Positions 46,213 to 56,687 of a stretch of 64,000 nt of DNA are shown piece by piece. Location: positions 19,902,001 to 19,966,000 of the forward strand of contig OZ316896.1 of assembly GCA_973895155.1 (NCBI GenBank), in the 5' to 3' direction. A program made the translations under genes and the position numbers. The notes under the pieces are model-generated. The model had not been told where the DNA came from and made no database searches. It saw nothing but the letters and a program-made list of their open reading frames with translations. The stretch comes from Marsupella aquatica. Lineage: Eukaryota; Marchantiophyta. Within the stretch, counting starts at the first letter, position 1, and each line of letters starts with the position of its first letter.

Positions 46213-48377
46213 TTTGGATTTTCAGCTCATAGTTCCTGTTGACTATCTAGCACCCGATTTGTTTGCCTTGAATCTTGATGGCCCGGTGTTAAAAGGGTTA
46301 TCTGGTTGGGTCAGATTGTGAATTGTTTAACAATTGTTTAGATGGTACCACGGCTTAGTAACACATTGAAGAATTTACCACTTGGTTACCGAAACTGACA
46401 ATCATTGATAGCAGCGGTGAAAAGATGTCATCGCGGTATGCTCATATTATGAATTGGTCAACGGTTGAGAAATTTCCCTGACGTAATTCACTAGAAGGTG
46501 AGATGGTAACCCTGCCTGGTAGTGTCGAAGAGTTCAACAAAGGGTTGAAAGGATTTCCCTCAAGATTTTCACGGACCTCAGAGCTCTTTCGGATGCCCTC
46601 TCATCTCATGTGCCAGGACTCATTACTCTTAATGGATATGGCAAAGACTTTAGTAATGCAGATTTCCTGTGCTAGTATCTCCTGTGGAAGGTGGCTTCTG
46701 TTGGGTATGGTGTCTGAGTAAACTCGTGCTGCTCCAATTAAGAATTGGAAGTACGGATTTGAATTAGATTATGAACTTGAAGATGACTGTCCTGGAGACA
46801 GATGCAATTGTTTGCCGAATTTTAATGCTGCGAGCTCAATTCTCGTCGTTCAGCTGAACAAAAAAATGTGATCGCAAAACACAACTGGGAGGAATCTCTG
46901 GCCTTCCTACCCCTTGATTCTTTTGCATCAGCAAGAAGGAGCTCAGTATGTGTGTGAACGTGAAGCTATGAGAAGAAGCTCTCAAGGAGCTGTGGCCTGG
47001 TTTTTGTTGGCCAAAACCTGAGACCATGTGTCTGAGAACAGAAGCCGTGAAAAAATTCAGACAGTTTGGATGTGGAGAAAAGTCAAAAATCAATCTGAAA
47101 GTTTGAGAACATAACTGCAAGGTTTTACGAACAAATAATCGCCTCCATTTGCAAACCTTTGTGTGAGCCCATCTTTCGTCAGAGTAAAACTGTGAATGCA
47201 CTCTTCATTTACATGGATAGCAAAACACGCTTGCCTACTTTTTGCTTGGGAGGGCTCTTAGGCAACAGCCACTGGCATCTGACAGTTGGGGTGACAAGGA
47301 CGACATTTGCAATTGAACAAGCTTCCCTTTAGTAGATATTAACCACTCACAAAGCTTAATTTCGGAAACCTGATCGTCTACTTTATTTTTCATTCCCCAG
47401 TAGTGACAGGGAGGGAATGCTCGCTAACATTCAAGTTTCATTTAATGTCGAAACATAAGGGTTTTTTAAGTCTCATTCAATTTAGGCCTGATAAAATATG
47501 ACACCAAATGTGTGACATTGTCTCCCTATTGCTCTCACATTACCCAGTGCGCTTGAACCTTCAAGATATTCACTCTGACTACGAGAATGATTAGAGGTTT
47601 AGGCAGTATTGCTACTTTGATAAGGGTAGAAATGATTCATTCGAAGAGACTTGAAGAGCGGAAATGTGGCTCGCAGGATGTGGAAACTGTTGGCTTGATA
47701 CAAACCAAGCTGAACCACATCAATTATGAATTATAACAAGAGCCTGCCCATAATAAACACGAAAACGTGGATTGATAATGGATCGTAGTTTTGGTACATA
47801 GTTCTCAGTTACAGTTTGACATTATTGTACAGGGAAAGTATCATTTTGTGGAAATTCTCTGACTAGACTACCGACATAATCACGCAGAGAATTTAAGAAG
47901 GGATAGAAAAGAAGGATGTTGGGACCAACCTTTTTGCATCTGTGCCTACTCTTAAGAGAAAATTAATGCAGGTGTTGTAGTCGTCTTTCTATATCGACAC
48001 GCGTCCTAGTTGCAGTGAGGAATCAATTCAAGGGACTCAACAAAAGGTCGTGGACCCTTTACCCAGAACGCATCTGGAAACTATCAGGGGTACTTGCCGA
48101 TGGCTAATTTGGAAAGCCGGCTGTGACTTGAGTATGGATGGATACTTTGCCACCACGAGTTTGGCCCAAATATCCAAATTACGGTAAGGTTAAAGCCCTA
48201 CTAGATTACCTGACAAAGCTTAACGAGATATGACAGAATTGATCGTAGAGGAGAGAGCCGACGCCATTTCTAAAGGGAAACGGAACTGACTCAACAGCTT
48301 CTCCGTTCGGAATTTTTTATAATCCAAGATTTACAGTGCTTCCATCCCTGGAGATAGACTTAAGTTCCCACTATGGA
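46213..48377. other. Intergenic
   Basis: No supported gene. Around 46500-46680 a coding-like patch (VTLPGSVEEF, and in another frame TLNGYGKDFSNADF) may be a decayed exon, but it has no continuous frame. Confidence 0.4.
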
Positions 48378-48382
48378 TGTAG

Positions 48383-48593
48383 TGTTGAAAACGTGAACAT
48401 ACCATAATATGAACTAAAGGTGCAGAGACGATGAACCAATAAGTAGCGGCAGCTGCAGCCGGGAAGGAAGGGAATCAACGTCCAGGAGAGAGACCCTAAA
48501 TCCGACAGCAGAGAGAGAGCCCGATAAATACGCGCTACACGACAAGATCAGATCTTCCTCGTAACGGCAGGAACTTTCTACAAAGTTCCAACA
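48383..48593 (-). repeat. 3' LTR of the copia element
   Basis: 211 bp, TG...CA ends. Differs from the other LTR by two transitions. Read on the - strand it has a TATTTAT box-like motif. On the + strand it lies directly upstream of the antisense ORF and could act as its promoter. Confidence 0.95.
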
Positions 48594-48602
48594 CCCCCTC
48601 TC
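48594..48602 (-). other. Polypurine tract
   Basis: GAGAGGGGG on the - strand directly abutting the 3' LTR; expected primer for plus-strand DNA synthesis. Confidence 0.8.
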
Positions 48603-48625
48603 GAGGAAGATTTAGTCTGAGAGGG

Positions 48626-49288
48626 ATGTCGATCCAAACAGGAGAAATGAAGACCGAGACAGGACGGGCAATGTGTCGTGCAGTGTTAAGAACGTTATGG
48701 ACAGTGTTAGAGGCAGTGGGGTTGCTGCTCCAAATTGCCCACAAGACAGTGAAGCTGTTGGCGCGCTTGGTGAGAGAACTGGAGCCGAAAGATGATTGTG
48801 GTCATGAAGAGATCAAAAAAGTGGCAGGTGGCAAGAGCGAAGCAGGAGATGAAGCCCCCTCTGATGCATGGATTTCTCCACCGAAAGTGCCGAAGAGTGT
48901 GCTGGTAGCCCCCTCTGAGTCCGAGCAGACTCCAAGGAAGAAGCACACACAGGAGGAGATGGAAGTCGACCAGCAATGGAAACCATGTAGTAAGGAGCAA
49001 CAGTATGCGGCAGCGTCGATTCTGAGGAGATGGCCAAGTAAGATGAGGGTTCAGCAGAGGGCGGAGGAGCGAGAGGGGAGCCGGATTGCTGGAGGAGTAG
49101 CGCCGAAGAAGTACTATGCAGTAGCAGTGGGTCGAGTACCTGGAATATATGGATCGTGGGCAGATGCAAGCATGCAGGTGACGGGTTATTCAGGGAATTG
49201 TCACGAGGCATTTAGAACATTGGTAGAGGCGGAGCAGTTTATGAGGTATCATCGTAGAGCAGTAGAGTATGAGATAGATGAGCATTAG
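48626..49288 (+). CDS. Antisense ORF in copia element with RNase H1-type hybrid-binding domain
   Basis: An uninterrupted ATG-to-TAG frame of 220 codons on the strand opposite gag-pol, between the end of pol (stop 36 bp away, convergent) and the 3' LTR. Residues about 16-52 form a Leu-rich amphipathic or membrane-like helix, and 54-160 are charged and low-complexity. Residues 161-209 match the RNase H1 N-terminal hybrid-binding fold, also found in caulimovirus P6 (viroplasmin): KKYYAVAVGRVPGIYGSW, then QVTGYSG, then AFRTLVEAEQFM. The aromatic and Gly positions that contact RNA:DNA hybrids are kept. No RNase H catalytic domain follows. It could protect or package the element's cDNA; that is inference. 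Transcription from the adjacent LTR has not been shown. Confidence 0.65.
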   Translation: MSIQTGEMKTETGRAMCRAVLRTLWTVLEAVGLLLQIAHKTVKLLARLVRELEPKDDCGHEEIKKVAGGKSEAGDEAPSDAWISPPKVPKSVLVAPSESEQTPRKKHTQEEMEVDQQWKPCSKEQQYAAASILRRWPSKMRVQQRAEEREGSRIAGGVAPKKYYAVAVGRVPGIYGSWADASMQVTGYSGNCHEAFRTLVEAEQFMRYHRRAVEYEIDEH

Positions 49289-49324
49289 CAGAAGGGATAA
49301 GAAAGTGATAGATAGTTGAGTAGG

Positions 49325-52300
49325 CTAGTTGGCAGTGAGAGCGGCTTTAATTGATTTGACTCCAGTAAAGGTTCTGTGTTTCTCAAATTTGAGGCGACTT
49401 AGTGGCTTGGTGAGCAAGTCAGCAGGATTATCAGCAGAATTAATGTAAGAAAGTGAAATTTCCCTTTCAAGCACACGTTCACGAATGAAATGGTGTTTCC
49501 CCTCTATGTGCTTGGTCCTGGCGTGAAAAACTGGATTGCGAGCGAGTTTTATAGAGCCTTGATTATCACAGTGTAGGTGAAGGTCAAGAGCAGAGGGAAT
49601 AGCTGCTTGCGAAAGATCTTGCTGAATAGACGGGTTGGAAAAGGTAAGAGGAACCTGGAGAGAGGAGTCGGAGCTGAGCTCAGAGAGTAGACGACGAATG
49701 TAGACTCCTTCCTTTGCTCCCTCAGAGAGCGCTTTGTACTCCGCTTCAGTGGTACTGTCTGAAACAGTAGGTTGTTGCTTGCTAGACCAGGAAATTGGGC
49801 CCGAAGCGAGTTGAAAGAGATAAGCGCCAATGGAACGACGAGTTTCAGGGCAGCCCAAGAAATCAGCATCGGTAAAGCCAGTAAGAAGAGGGCAGGGAGA
49901 TTTTTGATAATGAATACCGTAGTCAGTCGTGTGACTAAGATAGCGAAGAATGTGTTTGACAGATTCCCAGTGACTTTGTTGAGGCCGAGTCATGTAGCGA
50001 CTAACGATGCCGACAGCATAGGCAATGTCGGGACGAGTGTGAGTGAGAAATATAAGTTTCCCAACTGCATGACAATAATCAGAGACATCCACAGGAGGTG
50101 TATTTGTGTCTGACGTGAGAACATGGCCTTTAGGAAGAGGAATAAATTCAGGTGTGCCCCCGGTCATGCCGTATTCAGCAACAAGTTGTTGGCAGTAGGA
50201 AGTTTGGTGTAGAAATAGCCCAGCAGACGTACGTTGGAATTCAATGCCCAGATATTTTTGGACAAGACCAAGGTCCTTCATGTCGTATCGATTGTGGAGT
50301 TGAGATTTGATCTCAGCAATTTTCTCCGAATCGCTACCAGTGACTAGGAGGTCGTCCACGTAGAGCATGAGAATCACAATAGATGAGCCTTCACGAAGGA
50401 AGTATAAGTTGCTGTCAGCCATGCTCCTGGTCCATCCGGAAGCAATCAGATAGGAATTTATTTCTTCGTACCAGGCACGGGGTGATTGCTTGAGGCTGTA
50501 AAGGGAGCGGCGAAGACGACAGACCAGATGTTCTTGCCCGGGAACCTCAAATCCATGTGGTTGTTGCATATACAGCTCTTCGGTGATGGTGCCGTTGAGA
50601 AAGGCAGTGATCACGTCCATATGGTGTAGGTCCCAGCCGTTTGCCACAGCCAGAGCGATAACAGTCCGTAGGGTGGACCATTTTACAACGGGAGCAAAAG
50701 TCTCTAAATAATCAACACCATAACGTTGTTCGAGACCACGAGCAACAAGTCGTGCCTTTAGCCTGAAGTGAGTTGGATGCAGACATGGCTTGGAGCGAAG
50801 AACCCACTTAGCAGACAAAGCACGTTTACCTGGTGGAAGTGGAACCAGATCCCATGTGCCCATCTTGATGAGCGCATCAAATTCCTCCTTCATAGCTGCT
50901 CGCCATAGGGGATGGGCAAGAGCTTCGGTAACACTGATGTCGTCAGACTCAGGTTGAGAGGATTCCACAAGGAATGTGTCAAGCTGATCAGCCCGATTGG
51001 TCATGTCATAGTCGTTATGCCAAGATGGAGGGCGTCTGACACGGAGAGAATGACGAGTGGTAGGAGCATGAGAGTCGGGGAGCTCGGTGTAGTCAGGAAT
51101 CTCGATGTCAGCATCCGGAGGCACAGGCGGAACGAGCTCAACACCGTTAGGGGCAGCGACAGAGTTGTCATCAGTTGGGGCAGCAGCAGAGTTGTCGATG
51201 GTAGCTACCCCCTCTTGGTCAGGAGGACCAACAAAAGGTTCACCAAGCAAGTGTTGAAAGATCTTGGTGACAGCAGCATGATTAGAGGGGAAGTCCCCAC
51301 GGATAGACTCATGAATGCTAACATTGGAGGCAATGATAATACGCCTTCGAGAGGGGTCATAGCAACGATATGCTTTAGATTGTTCATCGTATCCTAGCAG
51401 GACAGTCTGGAGGGTCTTGGCGCTGAGTTTAGTGCGTAAGTGAGGAGGAACAAGAACATAAGCAAGGCTGCCAATAACACGGAGATGTGAAAGATCTGGT
51501 TTCTTACCGTGTAAAGCTTCGAATGGGGTTTGCAGGTGAAGTGCCCGAGTGCCGCAACGATTTTGTGTATAGTTAGCAGTGCGAACAGCTTCAGTCCATA
51601 AGGAGATGGGAATATTAGAGCTGAGGAGAATGCTCCTGGTGCCCTCAAGGAGGGTACGATTTTTTCGTTCGGCCACTCCATTCTGATGAGGTGTGCGAGC
51701 CACGGTCAGCTGACGACGGATGCCGTGTTGTCGACAGAAGGCACGAAATTCGGTGGATAGGTACTCACCTCCGCGATCGGAACGGAGACATGAGATCGGA
51801 AGCGAGAATTGCTTCTCGACAAGAAGCTTGAATTCCTGGAAACGTTGGAAAGTTTCGGCTTTACTAGAAAGGAAATAAACCCAGGTAAATCGAGAGAAGT
51901 CATCTATAAACGTGAGTATGTATTTTTGAGATGTGGAGACAGGAAAAGGACCACAAAGGTCAGAGTGAATAATCTCCAAAGGGCGAGAAGTACGAGTAGC
52001 AGACGACTTGGGTGTCTTGTCGCGATGATGTTTGGCGACAGTACAAGTTTCACAAGACCGTTTGACTCTCGGTAAAGATGGAAGACCGAGAGCAAGACCG
52101 CGATGAGACATATGGTGGACCATTTGAAAGTTCACGTGACACAGACGTCGGTGCCATAGATCGACAGGACAGTCTGAGGGAGAAGATTCAACACTAAGTA
52201 CAGGTGCAGATTGAGATAGAACCCGAGGTAGTAGGCGGGAGGAGGTTGATGAGGGTGGAATAGATGGGAGAGACTGGGTTAACCGATATAGATGATTTGC

Positions 52301-53641
52301 GGGGTCCCTAGTGCCGCGGAGAAAGATTTTGTGAGGGTTATCTTTGTCGAATACAAGGCAGGACTTGGAATTAAACATAACATTATGACCAGCATCAGTG
52401 AGATTACCTACGGACATAAGATTACGACAAAGACCGGGCACATAGAGAACATTGCGGACTGTTTTATTTGTATCAATGTTGACAGTACCGTGTCCAGCAA
52501 CAGGAAGTTTGGTACCACTTGCAGTGGCGACCGATCCTGAGCTAGTAGACGGATTTAGTCCAGAGAAGACAGACTTGTCGCCAGAGACATGGACACTAGC
52601 TCCTGAGTCTAAGATCCAATTACTAGATTCGCGACTAGGAAGAATCTCAGTGAAATTGGCTTCAAGAGCAGTGTTACTGGGTTCGCCTTCGCCTTCTTCT
52701 TCCTCTTCGTAGAAATCTTCGTCCTCATGAGAGATCTCAGCAACGTTGGCTTGAGGACGAAAGCGTCGTAAGCCAGCAGCTTTAAGTTGTAGCTGAGCAA
52801 TCTGCTCATCCACCTTCTTGAGATCGCAGTCAGCCTCCCAATGTCCAGGTTTGCCGCAGTAGTTGCAGGTGGTGTTGCGGCGGATCCCACGTCCTCCTGC
52901 AGCACGAGAGTAAGAGGGATAGCGAGGAGGGTCAGAGAAGGAAGGCCGAGGCTGAAACCTTCCACGACCACGGCCATTTGGTCTGGTAAACCGAGTGACC
53001 GACAGTGCCTCTTCAACAGGTTCGCGCTGAGAGTTCTTCTTCCAGAGTTCTTCAGCCTGCATACGCTCAATGAGAGTGGAAAACTGAGGAGGAGGGTTGC
53101 GAGAGAGGTCAGAAGAAAAAACAGACACGAAAGAACCCCAGCTAGGGGGGAGTCCACGAAGGACCAGGTGAATCAGTTTGTCGTCGGCAACTTCAGCATC
53201 AATGTTGCTCAGTTGGCCAGCAATATTGTTAACGTTGTTGATGAAGTCTTCCACAGAGGTGCCGTCAGACATGCGAATGTCTGCAAGCTTCTGTTCCAGC
53301 ATTAATCGTCTCTGCACAAGAGCACCACCAAATCGTTGTTGGAAGTGGTCCCAGCACTTGGCTGGGTCATCTGAGTACTTATCAACTGTCGGCAGGTATT
53401 TTGCTTTCACTGTAGTAGCGAGAATCGAAGTGGCCCGTACTTTCTTCTTTTCAATCTCACGTGCAGTGAGATGAGCTCCGCCATCTTGGACTTGACCATT
53501 GGCATCAGGCTTGACGCCAAAGTTGAGCTCAGTGAAGAGTTCATCACGTTTCAGCATATTCTTGACGAGGATGGTCCACGCTAAATGATTGTTGGATCCT
53601 TCTAATTTGTCACTCTCAGAAAAACACTTTAACAATTCCAT
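49325..53641 (-). CDS. copia gag-pol polyprotein (1,438 residues, intact)
   Basis: Single frame from ATG 53641 (MELLKCFSESDK) to TAG 49325-49327; the open frame extends 17 codons upstream without an ATG. Order from the start: gag with a CCHC knuckle (CNYCGKPGHWEADC, about 52850), protease (WILDSGASVH, about 52600), integrase zinc finger (HRRLCH, HH, CETC, about 52040-52160) and core (DDFSRFTWVYFL), reverse transcriptase (YVDDLLVTGSD, about 50350), and RNase H (TEAEYKALSE, about 49740). Integrase before reverse transcriptase is the copia order. No stop or frameshift, so the element may be autonomous. The single frame means gag and pol are made as one product or adjusted by RNA processing, as in other copia elements. 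Confidence 0.97.
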   Translation of the reverse strand: MELLKCFSESDKLEGSNNHLAWTILVKNMLKRDELFTELNFGVKPDANGQVQDGGAHLTAREIEKKKVRATSILATTVKAKYLPTVDKYSDDPAKCWDHFQQRFGGALVQRRLMLEQKLADIRMSDGTSVEDFINNVNNIAGQLSNIDAEVADDKLIHLVLRGLPPSWGSFVSVFSSDLSRNPPPQFSTLIERMQAEELWKKNSQREPVEEALSVTRFTRPNGRGRGRFQPRPSFSDPPRYPSYSRAAGGRGIRRNTTCNYCGKPGHWEADCDLKKVDEQIAQLQLKAAGLRRFRPQANVAEISHEDEDFYEEEEEGEGEPSNTALEANFTEILPSRESSNWILDSGASVHVSGDKSVFSGLNPSTSSGSVATASGTKLPVAGHGTVNIDTNKTVRNVLYVPGLCRNLMSVGNLTDAGHNVMFNSKSCLVFDKDNPHKIFLRGTRDPANHLYRLTQSLPSIPPSSTSSRLLPRVLSQSAPVLSVESSPSDCPVDLWHRRLCHVNFQMVHHMSHRGLALGLPSLPRVKRSCETCTVAKHHRDKTPKSSATRTSRPLEIIHSDLCGPFPVSTSQKYILTFIDDFSRFTWVYFLSSKAETFQRFQEFKLLVEKQFSLPISCLRSDRGGEYLSTEFRAFCRQHGIRRQLTVARTPHQNGVAERKNRTLLEGTRSILLSSNIPISLWTEAVRTANYTQNRCGTRALHLQTPFEALHGKKPDLSHLRVIGSLAYVLVPPHLRTKLSAKTLQTVLLGYDEQSKAYRCYDPSRRRIIIASNVSIHESIRGDFPSNHAAVTKIFQHLLGEPFVGPPDQEGVATIDNSAAAPTDDNSVAAPNGVELVPPVPPDADIEIPDYTELPDSHAPTTRHSLRVRRPPSWHNDYDMTNRADQLDTFLVESSQPESDDISVTEALAHPLWRAAMKEEFDALIKMGTWDLVPLPPGKRALSAKWVLRSKPCLHPTHFRLKARLVARGLEQRYGVDYLETFAPVVKWSTLRTVIALAVANGWDLHHMDVITAFLNGTITEELYMQQPHGFEVPGQEHLVCRLRRSLYSLKQSPRAWYEEINSYLIASGWTRSMADSNLYFLREGSSIVILMLYVDDLLVTGSDSEKIAEIKSQLHNRYDMKDLGLVQKYLGIEFQRTSAGLFLHQTSYCQQLVAEYGMTGGTPEFIPLPKGHVLTSDTNTPPVDVSDYCHAVGKLIFLTHTRPDIAYAVGIVSRYMTRPQQSHWESVKHILRYLSHTTDYGIHYQKSPCPLLTGFTDADFLGCPETRRSIGAYLFQLASGPISWSSKQQPTVSDSTTEAEYKALSEGAKEGVYIRRLLSELSSDSSLQVPLTFSNPSIQQDLSQAAIPSALDLHLHCDNQGSIKLARNPVFHARTKHIEGKHHFIRERVLEREISLSYINSADNPADLLTKPLSRLKFEKHRTFTGVKSIKAALTAN

Positions 53642-53801
53642 GTCTGAATGACACGATCTGTCGCTACAGTCTGTGCTATGAGGAACTTTCACTCAGGACT
53701 ACTGTCGCGACTTCAGATGCAGGAGTAAGAGGCCAGGGAACTTTTCTACCTGGATTACTACGCCTCTACTAATCTAATCTATTGAGAGTGAGCAGAGCTG
53801 C

Positions 53802-53813
53802 GCTCTGATACCA
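53802..53813 (-). other. Primer binding site (initiator tRNA-Met)
   Basis: TGGTATCAGAGC on the - strand, immediately next to the 5' LTR; it matches the 3' end complement of plant initiator tRNA-Met used by copia elements. Confidence 0.93.
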
Positions 53814-54024
53814 TGTTGAAAATGTGAACATACCATAATATGAACTAAAGGTGCAGAGACGATGAACCAATAAGTAGCGGCAGCTGCAGCCGGGAAGGAA
53901 GGGAATCAACGTCCAGGAGAGAGACCCTAAATCCGACAGCAGAGAGAGAGCCCAATAAATACGCGCTACACGACAAGATCAGATCTTCCTCGTAACGGCA
54001 GGAACTTTCTACAAAGTTCCAACA
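53814..54024 (-). repeat. 5' LTR of the copia element
   Basis: 211 bp, nearly identical to 48383-48593 (C to T and G to A differences). Followed by the TGTAG target duplication at 54025-54029. Confidence 0.95.
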
Positions 54025-54175
54025 TGTAGGAGACAAAGCTCATGAAACTGGCTATCTCTGGGGCTGTCTCGGTCACTTGCTCCGTGTGATTGTGGGTGAC
54101 ATAAACGATTTTACATCTACCTAGAAGATTTCGCATGTTAGACTCTGGCTAAAGGTTTTAGATCTCCCTGTCAGG

Positions 54176-54411
54176 GCTACTTTAGCAGACGCGCTATCTG
54201 TCCTTTGAGACCACTCATATCCTTTAAGCATTTCTCCGCCCCAGTTTCGCACTGTACTTGGTTTTTACTTCACCAAATTACCCGCCCTCCATCTCTATGT
54301 CGCAGTGGGCGACTTTAGCAGACGCCTCGATCTATTATTTGAGACCACTCAGATTATCCTAGAGCATTTCTCCTCCCCAATGTCGCACTGTGCTTGGTTT
54401 TTACTTCTCAC
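54176..54411. repeat. Imperfect ~105-bp tandem duplication
   Basis: Copy 1 (about 54176-54273) and copy 2 (about 54308-54411) share ACTTTAGCAGACGC, TTTGAGACCACTCA, AGCATTTCTCC, TCGCACTGT and CTTGGTTTTTACTTC in the same order. They differ at many positions, so the duplication is old. Non-coding. Confidence 0.8.
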
Positions 54412-55210
54412 TAAAGTTGCCTTTCAAGACAAAACCTCAACAAAAACCATTAAATTTAGCGGTCGAGTCTTTAGTTTGAGCTACCTACGTACTCGTTGCT
54501 CGTGTCGTATGAACTGTAGGTACTAGGGGAATTCCAAAGGTTGTTAAAGCAGACACAAAGTACGACGGGAGCAGCTGCTTCCGATCCATTGCTGCAGGGT
54601 TTAGATCGATAGGGAGGGCTATGGCGGTCGATCACTGTACTCACATGGCAAATGTCTCGATCGATAGCGCTCAAAGCTGTATGCACGATGATCGATGGCT
54701 GATGACGGGTATCCAAGTTACTTTCAGTACTCCACATGAATCGCATCGTAGAGCAGGTCATGCTGCCTTGGAATCTAAGTCACTGCGACTGAGACACCCA
54801 GTGCAGCGACGACTGACCTCAGGGCAAAAAAGACCGTAATTGACTTAAAATCAGAAGGAAAACCTCTTAGGTTTCAATTCGAGGCCATACACAATCATAC
54901 CGAGGACACGCTAGACTAGTATTCGCTGTCCATGTCCCCGGTCCATCATGACTGTGCATCAAGTGGAAGTATACTCTAGCTGGAATTGGGATCGATGGAG
55001 TCGATAAAGACTACGAGCCTCACATTCTCTTGTTGACGGGGAGAAGCATGTGCGCATGTACGTAAGCCTCAGCGCCTGGAAAGGACAGAGACGTGCATGT
55101 GAAAACACACACTTTGAACACTTTACAGGATCATGGAGCTACTACACCTGATTGTGAATGCACAAGAACCTTATGCCCTTCGAGTCTAGCTTGATCATTT
55201 GCATGGTCGT
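54412..55210. other. Intergenic
   Basis: No gene or repeat recognised. Confidence 0.4.
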
Positions 55211-55215
55211 GAGGC

Positions 55216-55227
55216 GTATATAAATAC
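55216..55227 (+). promoter_or_regulatory. Possible TATA box
   Basis: GTATATAAATAC is a strong TATA-like motif on the + strand in otherwise mixed-sequence DNA. It lies 1.46 kb upstream of the beta-galactosidase start. It would suit that gene only if the transcript has a long leader or a 5' intron; it could instead serve an unrecognised non-coding transcript. Confidence 0.35.
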
Positions 55228-56687
55228 CTGTTCACCACTTGGGCAGATATCGAAAAGTTCTAGCTGGAAGAGCAGCTCCACATGCACAGCCAATCTGTGA
55301 AAAAAAACAATATCAGATCTAGATCGTGCAGCGCGCCCTCTATCCATCCTTAATTTTTTGGTCCTGATGAGTTGCTTTCGGTAATCTCGTCTCTCTGTTT
55401 GATTTTGTTTGCATTTCTAACAGTCTGTCTTTGATGTGCATGAACTGTCGCAGTTTAATTTGATCAAGTTAGACTCGTAACCTTAACATCTGTCATAACT
55501 CTCTATTGAATCCAGGTATACGTAGTGGAATGGTTTAATTCGGTTGAATTGCGGTGACTGCACTCAAAACAGGTTTGATCTAGAAGCTAGTTTCAAACGA
55601 AGCTAATTGGTCCTTCTGCTTGTACTTCGGACCTTACTGAGAAAAATCTGTGTGACGGCCTATCCTTCTTCATGTTATATATCTAACCCTGCCAAAGCCG
55701 AACAGATTATGTACTTGCAATGTTTATACATCTTAGTGGAGCTCTCTCTAGCACATCTTCGATCATGGGCCAACTGTACGTGCTGCAGGAAACCGACCTA
55801 AAGGTACACTCAGTGTATGACCCATATAGGCCCACCGAATGATCGAGGGCCCGGGTAACAGCAATCTATGTAGGCTCGTTCTTAGTAACATTGTATCGCG
55901 ACTTTTACAGATACTCACCACTGTGCTTGGAGAAGTACACAACCTTTTGCTTTCCATAGACAATTTGTAAAGTACTAAAGAATTTCGAGTGTGCTCTTTG
56001 CATATATCTTTGCATACATGCTATCGGTCTTAAATGGTGTCGGGATTCGGACTCGCATGCTTCATGCATGCCTACTGTCAGAGATGGGGCACCGATGATC
56101 GACCAGTTCGCCAAGCTCAAGTTGGTATTTGAAGGTGTAGCCTCATAGCTGATCATAAATTCAAGGGAGAAGAATCCTCGGCTCTACCTTGAACAACGTT
56201 CCAAGCCAGGGAGCAATCTTGTCTAGACAGCGGTTGATATGCATTGAATCATGCAACAATCTATTACAAGACTACCCGCGTACCCATAGCTAGCTTCCAG
56301 GTCTAGCAATTCTTCTTCTCACCACTAGCTTCCACTTCAGAGGCCGGGAATTGAAATCAACGCTGGGCATCTCATACTGAAAGTTTGCCATTCCCCGACC
56401 CTGCTGTTGTGAACAGGGCACCTGAAGAGCCCAGTGGGGGATATATAACTGAAAGACTTGCACAGAGTGGTTATTAAATGAGTACCTCTACCATGGCAGT
56501 TATGAACAAGAGGTAATCCGAATTTTGACATAATAATAGCGCTGCTTACAATGCTTTCTAATTATCTGAACTTCAATCGTGACAAATTGCAAAGAATCAA
56601 TTCGATCAAAATGATGCTCGGAAATGAGGATTTCTAGCTGAATGAGTATCCTACTCGAGGGAGTATTTCTAGAGCGCTGCATTGGAA
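55228..56687. other. Upstream region of the beta-galactosidase gene
   Basis: No coding exon recognised. Probably promoter and 5' leader. Confidence 0.4.

Larger units (their letters stand above)
48378..54029 (-). mobile_element. Complete Ty1/copia LTR retrotransposon
   Basis: Full-length element on the - strand. It comprises a 5-bp target duplication TGTAG (48378-48382 and 54025-54029), LTRs at 48383-48593 and 53814-54024, a primer binding site abutting the right (5') LTR, a polypurine tract abutting the left (3') LTR, and one intact gag-pol frame. The LTRs differ at two of 211 positions (about 1%), both transitions, so insertion is recent. It also has about 700 bp between pol and the 3' LTR containing an antisense ORF, which ordinary copia elements lack. 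Confidence 0.97.

Noticed and set aside
46503-46721. 72-codon frame starting MVTLPGSVEEF
   Set aside because: Looks slightly coding-like, but a competing frame takes over midway and stops follow; at most a decayed exon, too weak to list as a gene.
46836-47201. 121-codon - strand frame
   Set aside because: No motif, no codon pattern, no splice context.
52609-53157. 182-codon and similar frames within the copia element
   Set aside because: Out-of-frame shadows of gag-pol; only the antisense ORF at 48626-49288 has a recognisable domain and lies outside gag-pol.
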